Shown: piece after piece, positions 1 through 8,479 of the stretch
Layout: each line of letters begins with the position of its first letter
Position numbering within the stretch: position 1 is the stretch's first letter
Source: Burkholderiales bacterium
GTDB taxonomy: Bacteria > Pseudomonadota > Gammaproteobacteria > Burkholderiales > Burkholderiaceae_C
NCBI GenBank assembly: GCA_947508055.1
Contig: CANNRR010000017.1
Location: 1 to 38,272 of the forward strand
Direction: 5' to 3'
DNA length: 38,272 bases
Notes under the pieces: generated by a model
Seen by the model: only the letters and a program-made list of their open reading frames with translations
What the model was told of the DNA's origin: nothing
Database searches by the model: none
Made by a program: the position numbers and the translations under genes

Positions 1-2109
1 ACGGGGCAGGGCGCACGCGGCCTGTGCAGCTATCCGCACCCCTATTTGATGCCCGACTTCTGGCAGTTCCCCACCGGCTCCATGGGCATTGGCCCCATCA
101 GCTCGATCTACCACGCACGCTACATGCGTTACCTGACACACCGCCAACTACTGGACTGCGGTAGCCGCAAGGTGTGGGGCGTGTTTGGCGACGGCGAGAT
201 GGACGAGCCCGAGAGCATGAGCGCCCTCACATTGGCCGCCCGTGAAGGGCTGGACAACCTGGTGTGGGTGGTCAACTGCAACCTGCAACGGCTGGACGGC
301 CCGGTGCGCGGCAATGGCCGCATCATCGACGAACTGGAGAAGCTGTTCAGCGGGGCCGGATGGAACGTGATCAAACTGGTTTGGGGCAGTGACTGGGACG
401 GCCTGTTTGCGCGCGACACGACCGGCGCCCTGGTCAAGGCATTTGCGAATACGGTGGACGGCCAGATGCAGACCTTTGCCGCCAAGGACGGGCGCTTTAA
501 CCGCGACAGCTTTTTCGGCCAGAACGAAGAGCTCAAGCAATTGGCGCAGGGCATGACGGACGAGCAGATCGACCGGCTCAAACGCGGTGGCCACGATCTG
601 GTCAAAATCCATGCCGCCTACGCCGCCGCTGCGAAGCACAAGGGCCAGCCCACGGTGATACTGGCGCACACCAAAAAGGGCTACGGCATGGGCGCAGCCG
701 GCCAGGGCAAGATGACCACGCACAGCCACAAAAAGTTTGACGAGACCGATCTGATCGCGTTTCGCAACCGCTTCAACCTGCCCATGAGCGACGAGCAGGT
801 GAAGAACCTGGAGTTTTACAAACCCGCTGATGACAGCGCGGAGATGGTTTACCTTCACCAACAGCGCAAAAAACTTGGCGGCTACCTGCCCAAGCGCTAC
901 TCGGCCGCCCAGGTCATACCGGTGCCCGATATCACCAGCTACGCCCAGTTCGCGCTTGCTGCCAACGGCAAGGAAATGAGCACCACCATGGCCTTTGTGC
1001 GCATGATGGGCAATCTGCTCAAAGACCCTGCGCTGGGTCCGCGCGTGGTGCCCATCGTGGCCGATGAGGCGCGCACCTTTGGCATGGCCAACCTGTTCAA
1101 GCAGGTCGGCATTTACAGCAGTGTGGGCCAGCGCTATGCACCCGAGGACATTGGCTCGGTGCTGAGCTACCGCGAAGCGCTGGACGGTCAGATCCTGGAA
1201 GAGGGCATCTCTGAGGCCGGTGCCCTGGCCAGTTGGACGGCGGCGGCCACCAGCTACAGCGTGCACGGCCTGGCCATGCTGCCGTTCTACATTTACTATT
1301 CGATGTTTGGCTTTCAGCGCGTGGGCGATGCGATCTGGGCCGCGGCGGACCAACGCGCACGCGGCTTCCTGCTCGGGGCCACATCGGGGCGCACCACGCT
1401 GGGCGGGGAGGGCCTGCAACACCAGGACGGCACCAGCCACCTGGCAGCCGCCACCATTCCCAACTGCAAAGCCTATGACCCGGCCTTTGCCGGCGAGTTG
1501 GCCGTCATCATCGACCACGGCATGCGCGAGATGCTTGTGGAGCAGAAAGACGTCTTTTACTACGTCACCATGATGAATGAGAACTACGCCCAGCCGGATT
1601 TGCCCGAGGGTACAGCCGCCGATGTGATTCGTGGTTGCTATCATTTCAAGAGCTACTCACGCACAGCCGACGGGGGCCAGGGCTCTAAAACACCTGGAAA
1701 CGTCACCCTGTTGGGCTCCGGGGCGATTCTGACCGAGGTGATCAAAGCCGCGCAGATGCTGGCAGCCCAGGGTGTGGCGGTGGATGTATTCAGCGTCACC
1801 AGTTGGAGTGAACTGGCCCGCGAGGGGCAGGCGTGTGGGGTGAACGGTGCGGGTTCGGATGTGAATGCAGACGTTTCAGAGCCATTCATCGCCCAGCAGC
1901 TGCGCCAGAGCACCGGGCCCATCATCGCCGCCACCGACTATGTGCGTGCCGTGCCGGAGAGCATCCGCGCCTACTTGCCTCAAGGGCGCGCATACGTCAC
2001 CCTGGGCACCGATGGCTTTGGCCGCAGCGACACTCGGGCTGCGCTACGGGGCTACTTCGGGGTCGATGCGGCGAGTGTGGTGCGGGCGGCCTTGGGGAAG
2101 GCGGCCTGA
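1..2109 (+). CDS. aceE: Pyruvate dehydrogenase E1 component (homodimeric AceE type), 5'-truncated
   Basis: The reading frame is open from base 1, so the ORF-track start (a TTG at 46) is only an internal codon and the gene begins outside the window; 702 residues are visible. The protein is the thiamine-diphosphate E1 that decarboxylates pyruvate and reductively acetylates the lipoyl groups of E2. The ThDP motif GDGEMDEPES...NCN is present at about visible residues 63-95, followed by other AceE hallmarks such as NLQRLDGPV, FYIYYSMFGFQR, GRTTLGGEGLQH and LGTDGFGRSD. The C-terminus stops soon after VDAASVVRAALG, roughly 25-30 residues shorter than E. coli AceE. No aceF (E2) or lpd follows; the next gene is convergent and unrelated. 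It could therefore be a second E1 paralogue, for instance for another 2-oxo acid. The family call is very secure, the exact substrate less so. Confidence 0.95.
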   Translation, partial: TGQGARGLCSYPHPYLMPDFWQFPTGSMGIGPISSIYHARYMRYLTHRQLLDCGSRKVWGVFGDGEMDEPESMSALTLAAREGLDNLVWVVNCNLQRLDGPVRGNGRIIDELEKLFSGAGWNVIKLVWGSDWDGLFARDTTGALVKAFANTVDGQMQTFAAKDGRFNRDSFFGQNEELKQLAQGMTDEQIDRLKRGGHDLVKIHAAYAAAAKHKGQPTVILAHTKKGYGMGAAGQGKMTTHSHKKFDETDLIAFRNRFNLPMSDEQVKNLEFYKPADDSAEMVYLHQQRKKLGGYLPKRYSAAQVIPVPDITSYAQFALAANGKEMSTTMAFVRMMGNLLKDPALGPRVVPIVADEARTFGMANLFKQVGIYSSVGQRYAPEDIGSVLSYREALDGQILEEGISEAGALASWTAAATSYSVHGLAMLPFYIYYSMFGFQRVGDAIWAAADQRARGFLLGATSGRTTLGGEGLQHQDGTSHLAAATIPNCKAYDPAFAGELAVIIDHGMREMLVEQKDVFYYVTMMNENYAQPDLPEGTAADVIRGCYHFKSYSRTADGGQGSKTPGNVTLLGSGAILTEVIKAAQMLAAQGVAVDVFSVTSWSELAREGQACGVNGAGSDVNADVSEPFIAQQLRQSTGPIIAATDYVRAVPESIRAYLPQGRAYVTLGTDGFGRSDTRAALRGYFGVDAASVVRAALGKAA

Positions 2110-2122
2110 TGGCAATCAGGCC
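2103..2122 (+). terminator. Hairpin at the aceE stop codon, possible terminator
   Basis: GGCCTGAT and ATCAGGCC form a perfect 8-bp stem around the 4-base loop GGCA, overlapping the aceE stop codon. Only a weak TTTT follows, about 12 bases downstream, so it is not a canonical intrinsic terminator. It lies just before the convergent esterase-EEP gene. The remaining bases up to 2240 hold no gene that I can see. Confidence 0.4.
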
Positions 2123-2240
2123 ACATGCCCGGATTTTCAGAGTTTGTTGCCGTGCAGACTCTTGATGTAAGGTATCACCGCACTAATTGTGGGTAGAACT
2201 CGTCGAGCAGTTGAGAGGCATCAATGAAGCGGCTCGGCTA

Positions 2241-3881
2241 TTAGCGCAGCGTCACCTCCATCACCACCGGAAAGTGGTCCGATGGGTACAGACCGTCATA
2301 CAGGTCGGTGATGACATGGTGTGACTTCACTTCTTGATCAGGGCTGACAAACAGGTAGTCGATTTTATTGCCGGGCTTCAGATCCGAACCAAAGCCATTG
2401 AATGTGATGTCCCCGCCAGTCGCTGGCGTACGCGTCGCTGCGGCAGCGTCACGCATCTGTAGGGTCAACGATTCGTAACCCTGAAAATTCGGTATGTCAT
2501 TGAGGTCTCCGGCCAATATTTTTGGTGTTTCGCCACTTAACCCGGCCACAACTCTTGAAATCAGCGCCGCGCTTTCTTCGCGGGCACGCGCTCCGATGTG
2601 ATCAAAATGGGTATTGAGAAAAATCAATCCCTGACCCGTTGTTCGGCTTTTGAGGTTGGCCACTGTTACGGTGCGATTTAATGCGGCGTCCCACCCGACT
2701 GACGGATGCTCTGGCGTACTCGATAACCACAACGTCTTGTAGGCGCTGATGGAAAAACTGGACCGACGCACGAATACGGCATTTATCTCTCCCTTTTCGG
2801 CACCGTCATCACGCCCTACGCCGACCCAGTCGAAATCACCCAGAAGTGCTGCCAGACTCCTGGCTTGAAACAACTCCATCTCCTGCAGACCCACCACGTC
2901 CACCCGGGATCGCCTGATGACGTCCGCCACCAAAAACTTTCGCCGGCTCCAGTGGTTGACATCGCTCTCATTCTCACAAGAGCCACAACGGATGTTGTAG
3001 CTCATCGCGCGGATTGATTGAGTCCGCTGCGCCGGGCGCAAGCGTGCATTCAGGAACTCCAGAGCCCGCGGGAACGACCCACGCCAGAACCCCCAATCGT
3101 GCCCTCCGTCGTTTACCTTCAGAGCAATGGCATTGGGTTGGTGCAGGCGCAATTTCTCAACCAATATGGCTGATTGCAAAGCAATGCCCAGATTGTCGTG
3201 ATCTCCCGCCTCGATGTAGAGTGGCACGATGGCGGCTGATTGCTTGTAGGTGTCCAGGAACTGGGTGTAGTGCAATGCCCCCCAGCGCTTTGGATCAAAT
3301 CGACCGGCTGTCTGGAACGGCGGCTGAGTTTGGGCCGTGGAATGCTCGGGCGGCAACGGATCGTAAATTGCCGGGCTAAGCAAGGCAGCTGCCACGAATG
3401 TTTGCGGATGTTTGAGCACCAGGTTCAGAGCACCATATCCGCCTGCGGAAACTCCGGCGATGAGGCGCTGTGCGGGCTTCTGTTGCACGCGGAAGTTGGA
3501 CTCTGCATGCGGCATCAGCTCCTTTATCAACGCCGATTCAGCCTTGACGCTTGCACCATCGACCCACCAGGCCTGGGGCTGCCCTGGCATGACAACCACC
3601 ATAGGCTGAATTTCTCCCCGCCTGACAAGGCCGTCTATCGTGTCTTTGACACCACCTTGCATCCACCACTCGTGTTCGTCGCCACCAGCGCCGTGCAAAA
3701 GGTAGAGTACGGGAAATTGTCGGTCGAGACGCCCATATTCATCCGGAAGATAAACCAAATATCGATATTCCCCGTTCAGAATTTGCGAATGAAACGCCTG
3801 CTGTTTGAGCTCGCCGCTACTGGCAGGGGGGCAAAATAATAGCAGACCAATGTGCAGCAAAGCGAGCAGAAAATATTGCAT
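2241..3881 (-). CDS. Exported two-domain protein: alpha/beta-hydrolase esterase fused to endonuclease/exonuclease/phosphatase domain
   Basis: The 546-residue protein starts with a hydrophobic signal peptide (about residues 1-22). Residues about 25-285 match the putative esterase family (PF00756, Fes/EstD-like): an LLHGAGGDEHEWW oxyanion-region motif, the nucleophile elbow GVSAGGYG with Ser145, and a likely catalytic His261 in GGHDWGFW. Residues about 290-546 are an endonuclease/exonuclease/phosphatase fold (PF03372) with the expected residues: Asn296 (SYNIR), Glu334 (LQE), His425 (NTHFDH), Asp459/Asn461 (GDLND), Asp508 (KIDYLF) and Asp535-His536 (SDHFP). Both catalytic sets look intact. It is the last gene of the minus-strand glucan block, 29 bases after the GH3-GH5 gene, so it is probably co-transcribed. 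The esterase may remove acyl decorations from polysaccharide. The EEP domain could be a nuclease, phosphatase or phospholipase. Domain assignment is firm, substrates are unknown. Confidence 0.85.
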   Translation of the reverse strand: MQYFLLALLHIGLLLFCPPASSGELKQQAFHSQILNGEYRYLVYLPDEYGRLDRQFPVLYLLHGAGGDEHEWWMQGGVKDTIDGLVRRGEIQPMVVVMPGQPQAWWVDGASVKAESALIKELMPHAESNFRVQQKPAQRLIAGVSAGGYGALNLVLKHPQTFVAAALLSPAIYDPLPPEHSTAQTQPPFQTAGRFDPKRWGALHYTQFLDTYKQSAAIVPLYIEAGDHDNLGIALQSAILVEKLRLHQPNAIALKVNDGGHDWGFWRGSFPRALEFLNARLRPAQRTQSIRAMSYNIRCGSCENESDVNHWSRRKFLVADVIRRSRVDVVGLQEMELFQARSLAALLGDFDWVGVGRDDGAEKGEINAVFVRRSSFSISAYKTLWLSSTPEHPSVGWDAALNRTVTVANLKSRTTGQGLIFLNTHFDHIGARAREESAALISRVVAGLSGETPKILAGDLNDIPNFQGYESLTLQMRDAAAATRTPATGGDITFNGFGSDLKPGNKIDYLFVSPDQEVKSHHVITDLYDGLYPSDHFPVVMEVTLR

Positions 3882-3910
3882 TCTTGATTCGAGCCAAGTG
3901 GCTCGTCCAG

Positions 3911-6900
3911 TTACCGCTTAAACGGCGTTGGTGCGACATCGCTTTTCATCCATTTGATGATCTCGGCACGAGCGCGATAAGGAACACTGCCGAAGCTTTT
4001 AAAACGGCCTTCGATATCTTGCAGGGAAGCCTTTTTAAAATCAAGTTCCGGCAAGGGATGCGCTTCGTCATTCATCACCAGACCCCAGTTCGATTTGAGC
4101 TGCCCACCCCTAAAACTCATTACCTTGTAGGACCAAACAGCGGCTGCCCAATTCTGGCTTGCATATGCATCAAAACTGGCTCGGGTGATTTGCCCACCCA
4201 GTTCGCCATCCAGGTCGGCCCAGGGCTGAAATTCACCCACGAATAATGGGGTGTCTGTCGCAACCATGCGGTCTTTCCACTTACAGAGACCGCTGCCTTC
4301 GGGCACACATTGCAGCCAGTTCTTGTGCACGTCCGCACCTGGCTTGCTCCATCCAAAATGCCCAGGATACGGGTGGGTTTCAAAGACAACGTTGTGCATG
4401 CCATGCTCACGGGGCTTGCCATATGCGCCTATTCCGTTGGGATGGTCTGCCAGGATGATGATGTGATGGGGGTCGATCTCCCGAATGCTCGCGTAGAGCT
4501 TCCTGCTAACCTCGGCCAACTGCACATCAGTGCTGCCCCAGGGCTCATTGAGCAGCCCATAGCCGGCAACCACCGGGTTGTCGCGGTAGCGCGCGGCGAT
4601 TTGCCGCCACAACCAGTCAGTGCGCCCCTGGTATTCGGCCGTTGTCCAGTAGAGATTTTGGTCGGCGCAGCCGCTGTGGTGTTCTTTGCCTTGCGCGCCC
4701 GCCGCGCCGTGCAAATCGAGAATGACATAGAGCCCGCGCGCCTTGGCCTGGGCAATTGCCCGGTCCAGGTAATGCCAGGCATCGGGTCGGAGGTGGCGTG
4801 GATTTTTTTCATCCTCGATCAGGCTCCAGATGAAGGGCAGCCGCACCATGTTCAAACCGAATTGGGGTATCAAATCCCAATCGCGGTCGGTGATCCAGTG
4901 GTCACGGAACAGTTTGATAAGGCGCTCGCGCTCCTGAAATCCGAATCGCTGATCCAGCACCACCTGCAGCGTGCACTGGTCATTGACTGCAGCGTTGTCG
5001 GCATAGCCCATCATCCAGAATTCGGGCAACAGCCAGTTGCCCAGGTTGACGCCCCTGAGCTGAACCGGGTTCCCGTCCGCGTTGATCCACTGTGTGCCCT
5101 GCGTGCGCAGCATCGAATGTGCATCTTCCATTAATTCAAAATTCGCGCGCAGGCGGATGTCGGTTGCGGACGCCCCAACCATCAGTTCGAAGTCACCAGG
5201 CTCCGCACCCCACTCCAATTTCGCGTTATAGAACGATAGCTTTTCGCGGTCTATCGTGAAGGTCACACGACGCGACTCACCCGCTTCGAGCCGCACTTTC
5301 TGGAAATCTTTCAACTCAAGAACTGGCCGCACAACGGACGCCACTTGGTCATGCAGATACAACTGCACAACTTCTTCGCCAGCGATCTTGCCTGTGTTCT
5401 TCAGTGTCAGTGATGCGGTGATTTTTTCGTCCCTGCGCATGCCGGTCTTGTCCAAGTGAAGGCCGGAGTATGCGAAGTCCGTGTAGCTAAGCCCGAAACC
5501 AAACGGATAGCGCGGGCTGCCCTGCAGGTCGATGTAGCCACTGACATAACCGCCGGCCTTGTCGCCGGCAGCTGGGCGACCGGTGTTGAATTTGTTGTAG
5601 TAGACGGGAATTTGTCCCTCGGTGCGCGGAAAGCTCATGGGCAACTTGGCGCTGGGGTTGTAGTCGCCTAACAGGACATCGGCAATGGCATTACCCGCTT
5701 CGCTGCCCAGCCACCAAGTGTAGAGAATGGCCGATACATTGTCCGCCACCCAGTTGAATACCAGCGGACGCCCCGCGTTGATCAACACCACAACCGGCTT
5801 GCCGGTAGCCTGCAGTGCCTTGACCAGTTCTTCCTGAACCCCTGGCAGACGCAGACTACTGCGGCTTTTGGCTTCGCCGCTCATGTCCCAGCGCTCCCCC
5901 ACGCTGACCACCACCACGTCCGCTCGCTTGGCAGCCTGGATTGCTTCTTCAAAGCCACTGCGATCCTCGCCCTCAATCTCGCTGCCTTTGGCATACAGCA
6001 ACTGGGTGTCGTTGGGAAGGTTGTTCTTGAGTCCGTCCCATTGCGTTACGATGAACTTCGAGTAGTCGACATCTGGCAGATTCACCGACCAGAAGCCATG
6101 GTTGTCCTTGACGGCTTTGACCATGGGACCAATGAATGCAATCGTCTTCACATTCCTGGACAGGGGCAGGAGCTTGTTGTCGTTTTTCAGCAGAACAATG
6201 CTTTTTGCGGCCATTTCGCGTGCCGCTTGCCGATGTGTTGTGTGTCCCACCAGGATCTTCTCGCGCTCGGCATTGCTAAAGCGAAACGGATCGTCAAACA
6301 AGCCCAGTTCGAACTTCTTGCGCAGCACGCGCCGCACGGAATCGTCCAGTACATTTTGCGTGACCTTTTTTTCAGTCAACAGCGCGGGCAAGTGGTCGCG
6401 GTAGGCATTGCTCTCCATATCCATGTCGCTGCCGGCGTTGATGGCCGACAGTGCGGCCGCTGGTTGGTCCTTCGCATAGCCGTGCGCCACCATTTCTCCG
6501 ATGGACCCCCAATCGGACACCACAAAGCCGGTGAACCCCCACTTGCCTTTGAGAATGTCGCGCTGGAGGTAGGCGTTGCCGGTGGCCGGAATGCCATTCA
6601 GGTCGTTGAAGGAGTTCATGAAGGTCGCCGCGCCCGCATCCAGAGCGGCCTTGAAGGGTGGCAAGTACGTCTCCCAGAGCATGCGCTCGCTCATGTCGAC
6701 CGCGTTGTAGTCACGACCACCTACCGCAGCGCCATAGGCGGCAAAGTGTTTGGCTGTGGCCATGACGGAGTCCAGATCGCCGAGCTTTTTGCCTTGAAAG
6801 CCCTTGACGCGAGCATAGGCAATCTTCGATGCCAAATAGGTGTCCTCGCCGGCTCCCTCCATCACACGCCCCCAGCGGGGGTCGCGTGCGATGTCGACCA

Positions 6901-7372
6901 TGGGCGCAAAGGTCCAGTGGATGCCACTGGCCGCTGCCTCGATAGCGGCGGTGCGTGCTCCACGCTCGACCGCGGCCAGATCCCAACTCGCGGCCTCTGC
7001 CAAAGGAATCGGAAATGTTGTCTTGTAGCCGTGGATCACATCCATTCCAAACAGCAGGGGAATCTTCAACCGTGACTGCATCGCCACTTCCTGGTACTGC
7101 CGGGTGGAGTTGGCTCCAATCACATTGAGTAACGAACCCACGTGACCATCGCGGATGCTTTTTTCTTGATCACCCTTGAAGGTGACCGGCCCGGTGGCCT
7201 GGGACTCGCCAGAGTATTGCGTGAGCTGACCCACCTTTTCCTGCACGGTCATACGCTGCAAGAGTGCCTCCACTTTGGCATCCACAGAATCGGCAGGAGC
7301 TGCATTGACCGACATTGGCGTACAGACATGGACAAGGCACAAGACGGCGCCCCATAGATTGACTTTATTCAT
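3911..7372 (-). CDS. Exported GH3 beta-glucosidase fused to a GH5 glucanase
   Basis: The start was set at the ATG at 7372 (MNKVNLWGAV...), giving 1153 residues with a signal peptide ending near VNA-AP; the ORF-track start lies inside the preceding ATPase gene. Residues about 30-750 are a complete GH3 enzyme: an (alpha/beta)8 domain with nucleophile Asp287 in GFVVSDWGS, an alpha/beta sandwich domain with candidate acid/base Glu500 (MSGEAKSR), and a C-terminal fibronectin-III-like domain. A second catalytic domain follows at about 760-1153. It is GH5, beginning VQLRGVNLGNWLLPEFW, with acid/base Glu943 (GLLNEPWG) and nucleophile Glu1047 (FVGEFQPW). The RGVNLGNWL opening resembles exo-beta-1,3-glucanases of GH5. 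The likely role is extracytoplasmic endo/exo attack on beta-glucan with release of glucose. It follows the importer B ATPase gene by about 10 bases. Confidence 0.92.
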   Translation of the reverse strand: MNKVNLWGAVLCLVHVCTPMSVNAAPADSVDAKVEALLQRMTVQEKVGQLTQYSGESQATGPVTFKGDQEKSIRDGHVGSLLNVIGANSTRQYQEVAMQSRLKIPLLFGMDVIHGYKTTFPIPLAEAASWDLAAVERGARTAAIEAAASGIHWTFAPMVDIARDPRWGRVMEGAGEDTYLASKIAYARVKGFQGKKLGDLDSVMATAKHFAAYGAAVGGRDYNAVDMSERMLWETYLPPFKAALDAGAATFMNSFNDLNGIPATGNAYLQRDILKGKWGFTGFVVSDWGSIGEMVAHGYAKDQPAAALSAINAGSDMDMESNAYRDHLPALLTEKKVTQNVLDDSVRRVLRKKFELGLFDDPFRFSNAEREKILVGHTTHRQAAREMAAKSIVLLKNDNKLLPLSRNVKTIAFIGPMVKAVKDNHGFWSVNLPDVDYSKFIVTQWDGLKNNLPNDTQLLYAKGSEIEGEDRSGFEEAIQAAKRADVVVVSVGERWDMSGEAKSRSSLRLPGVQEELVKALQATGKPVVVLINAGRPLVFNWVADNVSAILYTWWLGSEAGNAIADVLLGDYNPSAKLPMSFPRTEGQIPVYYNKFNTGRPAAGDKAGGYVSGYIDLQGSPRYPFGFGLSYTDFAYSGLHLDKTGMRRDEKITASLTLKNTGKIAGEEVVQLYLHDQVASVVRPVLELKDFQKVRLEAGESRRVTFTIDREKLSFYNAKLEWGAEPGDFELMVGASATDIRLRANFELMEDAHSMLRTQGTQWINADGNPVQLRGVNLGNWLLPEFWMMGYADNAAVNDQCTLQVVLDQRFGFQERERLIKLFRDHWITDRDWDLIPQFGLNMVRLPFIWSLIEDEKNPRHLRPDAWHYLDRAIAQAKARGLYVILDLHGAAGAQGKEHHSGCADQNLYWTTAEYQGRTDWLWRQIAARYRDNPVVAGYGLLNEPWGSTDVQLAEVSRKLYASIREIDPHHIIILADHPNGIGAYGKPREHGMHNVVFETHPYPGHFGWSKPGADVHKNWLQCVPEGSGLCKWKDRMVATDTPLFVGEFQPWADLDGELGGQITRASFDAYASQNWAAAVWSYKVMSFRGGQLKSNWGLVMNDEAHPLPELDFKKASLQDIEGRFKSFGSVPYRARAEIIKWMKSDVAPTPFKR

Positions 7373-7374
7373 AA

Positions 7375-7384
7375 GAAACGTTTC
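7375..7384. promoter_or_regulatory. Palindrome GAAACGTTTC at the GH3-GH5 start, possible LacI-family half-strength operator
   Basis: A perfect 10-base palindrome matching the core of the three longer LacI-type operators in this window. It lies between the ATPase stop and the GH3-GH5 start codon, where a ribosome-binding site would be expected; no clear Shine-Dalgarno sequence is visible. It may be a weak operator or coincidence. Confidence 0.35.
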
Positions 7385-8471
7385 ACTTTGAAAGACTTCC
7401 CGTGGAAATACGCATGCCCGTCTGGCCATCAAACCAATGTGCATGCTCTTGCAAAAACTGCAACCCCACTACCTCGCCGACCCGCATTGCGATATGGGGT
7501 GCCGTGCGGGCGGTGATGTTCCCGGTCGCGGTCTTCGTCACGACAAACGTGTCGGCCCCGGTGGGTTCCACCAGTATCACCTCGCCGCGCCAAAGTGCAT
7601 CGGCGTTGAACTGAATGTGCTCTGGTCGCAACCCCAGTTGGACATCACCTGCCATTGGGCATGGCACGGGTGCGCTCCCACCTTGGAAGGAAAAGAGGCT
7701 TCCAGCCCTCGCAGGAACTGTGTGACCCGCTACGAAATTCATAGTAGGAGACCCGATGAAGCTGGCAACATAGGTGTTGGCTGGTCGGTTGTAAATATCG
7801 TCCGGTGTACCAATCTGTTGCAGGATGCCGTCTTTCATGACCGCAATGCGGCTGCCCAGAGTCATGGCCTCGATCTGGTCGTGCGTGACGTACACACTGG
7901 TGATGCCGCTGATCTGGTGCAGGCGCTTGATCTCTGCGCGCATTTCGACTCGCAGCTTGGCGTCCAGGTTGCTCAGCGGTTCATCGAACAGAAAGAGTTG
8001 CGGATCCCTTGCGAGCGCACGCCCCATAGCTACGCGTTGGCGCTGGCCACCCGAAAGCTGGGCGGGTCGGCGCTCCAGCAAATGCTCGATTTGCAGCATG
8101 GCCGCTACTTCGGCAATGCGTTTTGTGCGCGCATCTTTAGGGACCTTGCGCATTTCCAGGGCAAAGCCAATGTTTTCAGCTACGCTCATGGTCGGGTACA
8201 GCGCATAGCTCTGGAACACCATGGCAATGTCACGCTGGGCAGGCGCCACGCCAACCACGTTCTTACCGGCAATGCACAGTTCGCCTTCGCTGGGCTCCTC
8301 GAGTCCGGCAATGATGTTGAGCAGGGTGGACTTGCCACAACCAGATGGTCCTACCAGGATCAAAAACTCGCCGGGTGCAACCTCGATGTCAATGCGCTTA
8401 AGCACCTCGACCGCACCGGACCCCTTGCCATAAATTTTCCGGATACCGGCAATGTGTAATGAGGCTGCCAT
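7383..8471 (-). CDS. ABC sugar importer B, ATP-binding protein (MalK/UgpC type)
   Basis: This 362-residue ATPase would energise import by importer B. It has the Walker A motif GPSGCGKST (residues about 41-49), a Q-loop region (MVFQSYALYPTMSV), the ABC signature LSGGQRQRV, Walker B LFLFDEPLSNLD, a switch histidine (VYVTHDQ), and a C-terminal TOBE/OB regulatory region typical of MalK-like carbohydrate ATPases. It lies 8 bases after the second permease of the same system and about 10 bases before the GH3-GH5 gene, so it is inside one operon. Its closest relative in the window is the importer A ATPase at 13236-14309. Family and role are secure; the transported sugar is inferred from context to be glucose or a beta-gluco-oligosaccharide. 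Confidence 0.93.
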   Translation of the reverse strand: MAASLHIAGIRKIYGKGSGAVEVLKRIDIEVAPGEFLILVGPSGCGKSTLLNIIAGLEEPSEGELCIAGKNVVGVAPAQRDIAMVFQSYALYPTMSVAENIGFALEMRKVPKDARTKRIAEVAAMLQIEHLLERRPAQLSGGQRQRVAMGRALARDPQLFLFDEPLSNLDAKLRVEMRAEIKRLHQISGITSVYVTHDQIEAMTLGSRIAVMKDGILQQIGTPDDIYNRPANTYVASFIGSPTMNFVAGHTVPARAGSLFSFQGGSAPVPCPMAGDVQLGLRPEHIQFNADALWRGEVILVEPTGADTFVVTKTATGNITARTAPHIAMRVGEVVGLQFLQEHAHWFDGQTGMRISTGSLSK

Positions 8472-8479
8472 AGCTATTT

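Noticed and set aside
148-1644. 498-residue ORF on the minus strand opposite aceE
   Set aside because: It is fully antisense to a clearly recognisable AceE frame, shows no family motif, and is explained by high GC at third codon positions that removes stops from the opposite frame.
4310-5134. 274-residue plus-strand ORF opposite the GH5 domain
   Set aside because: Antisense shadow of the GH3-GH5 gene, without motif or ribosome-binding site.
6041-7075. 344-residue plus-strand ORF opposite the GH3 domain
   Set aside because: Antisense shadow; the opposite strand contains the conserved GH3 catalytic region.
7437-8459. 340-residue plus-strand ORF opposite the importer B ATPase
   Set aside because: Antisense shadow of an ATPase with Walker and signature motifs; no motif of its own.
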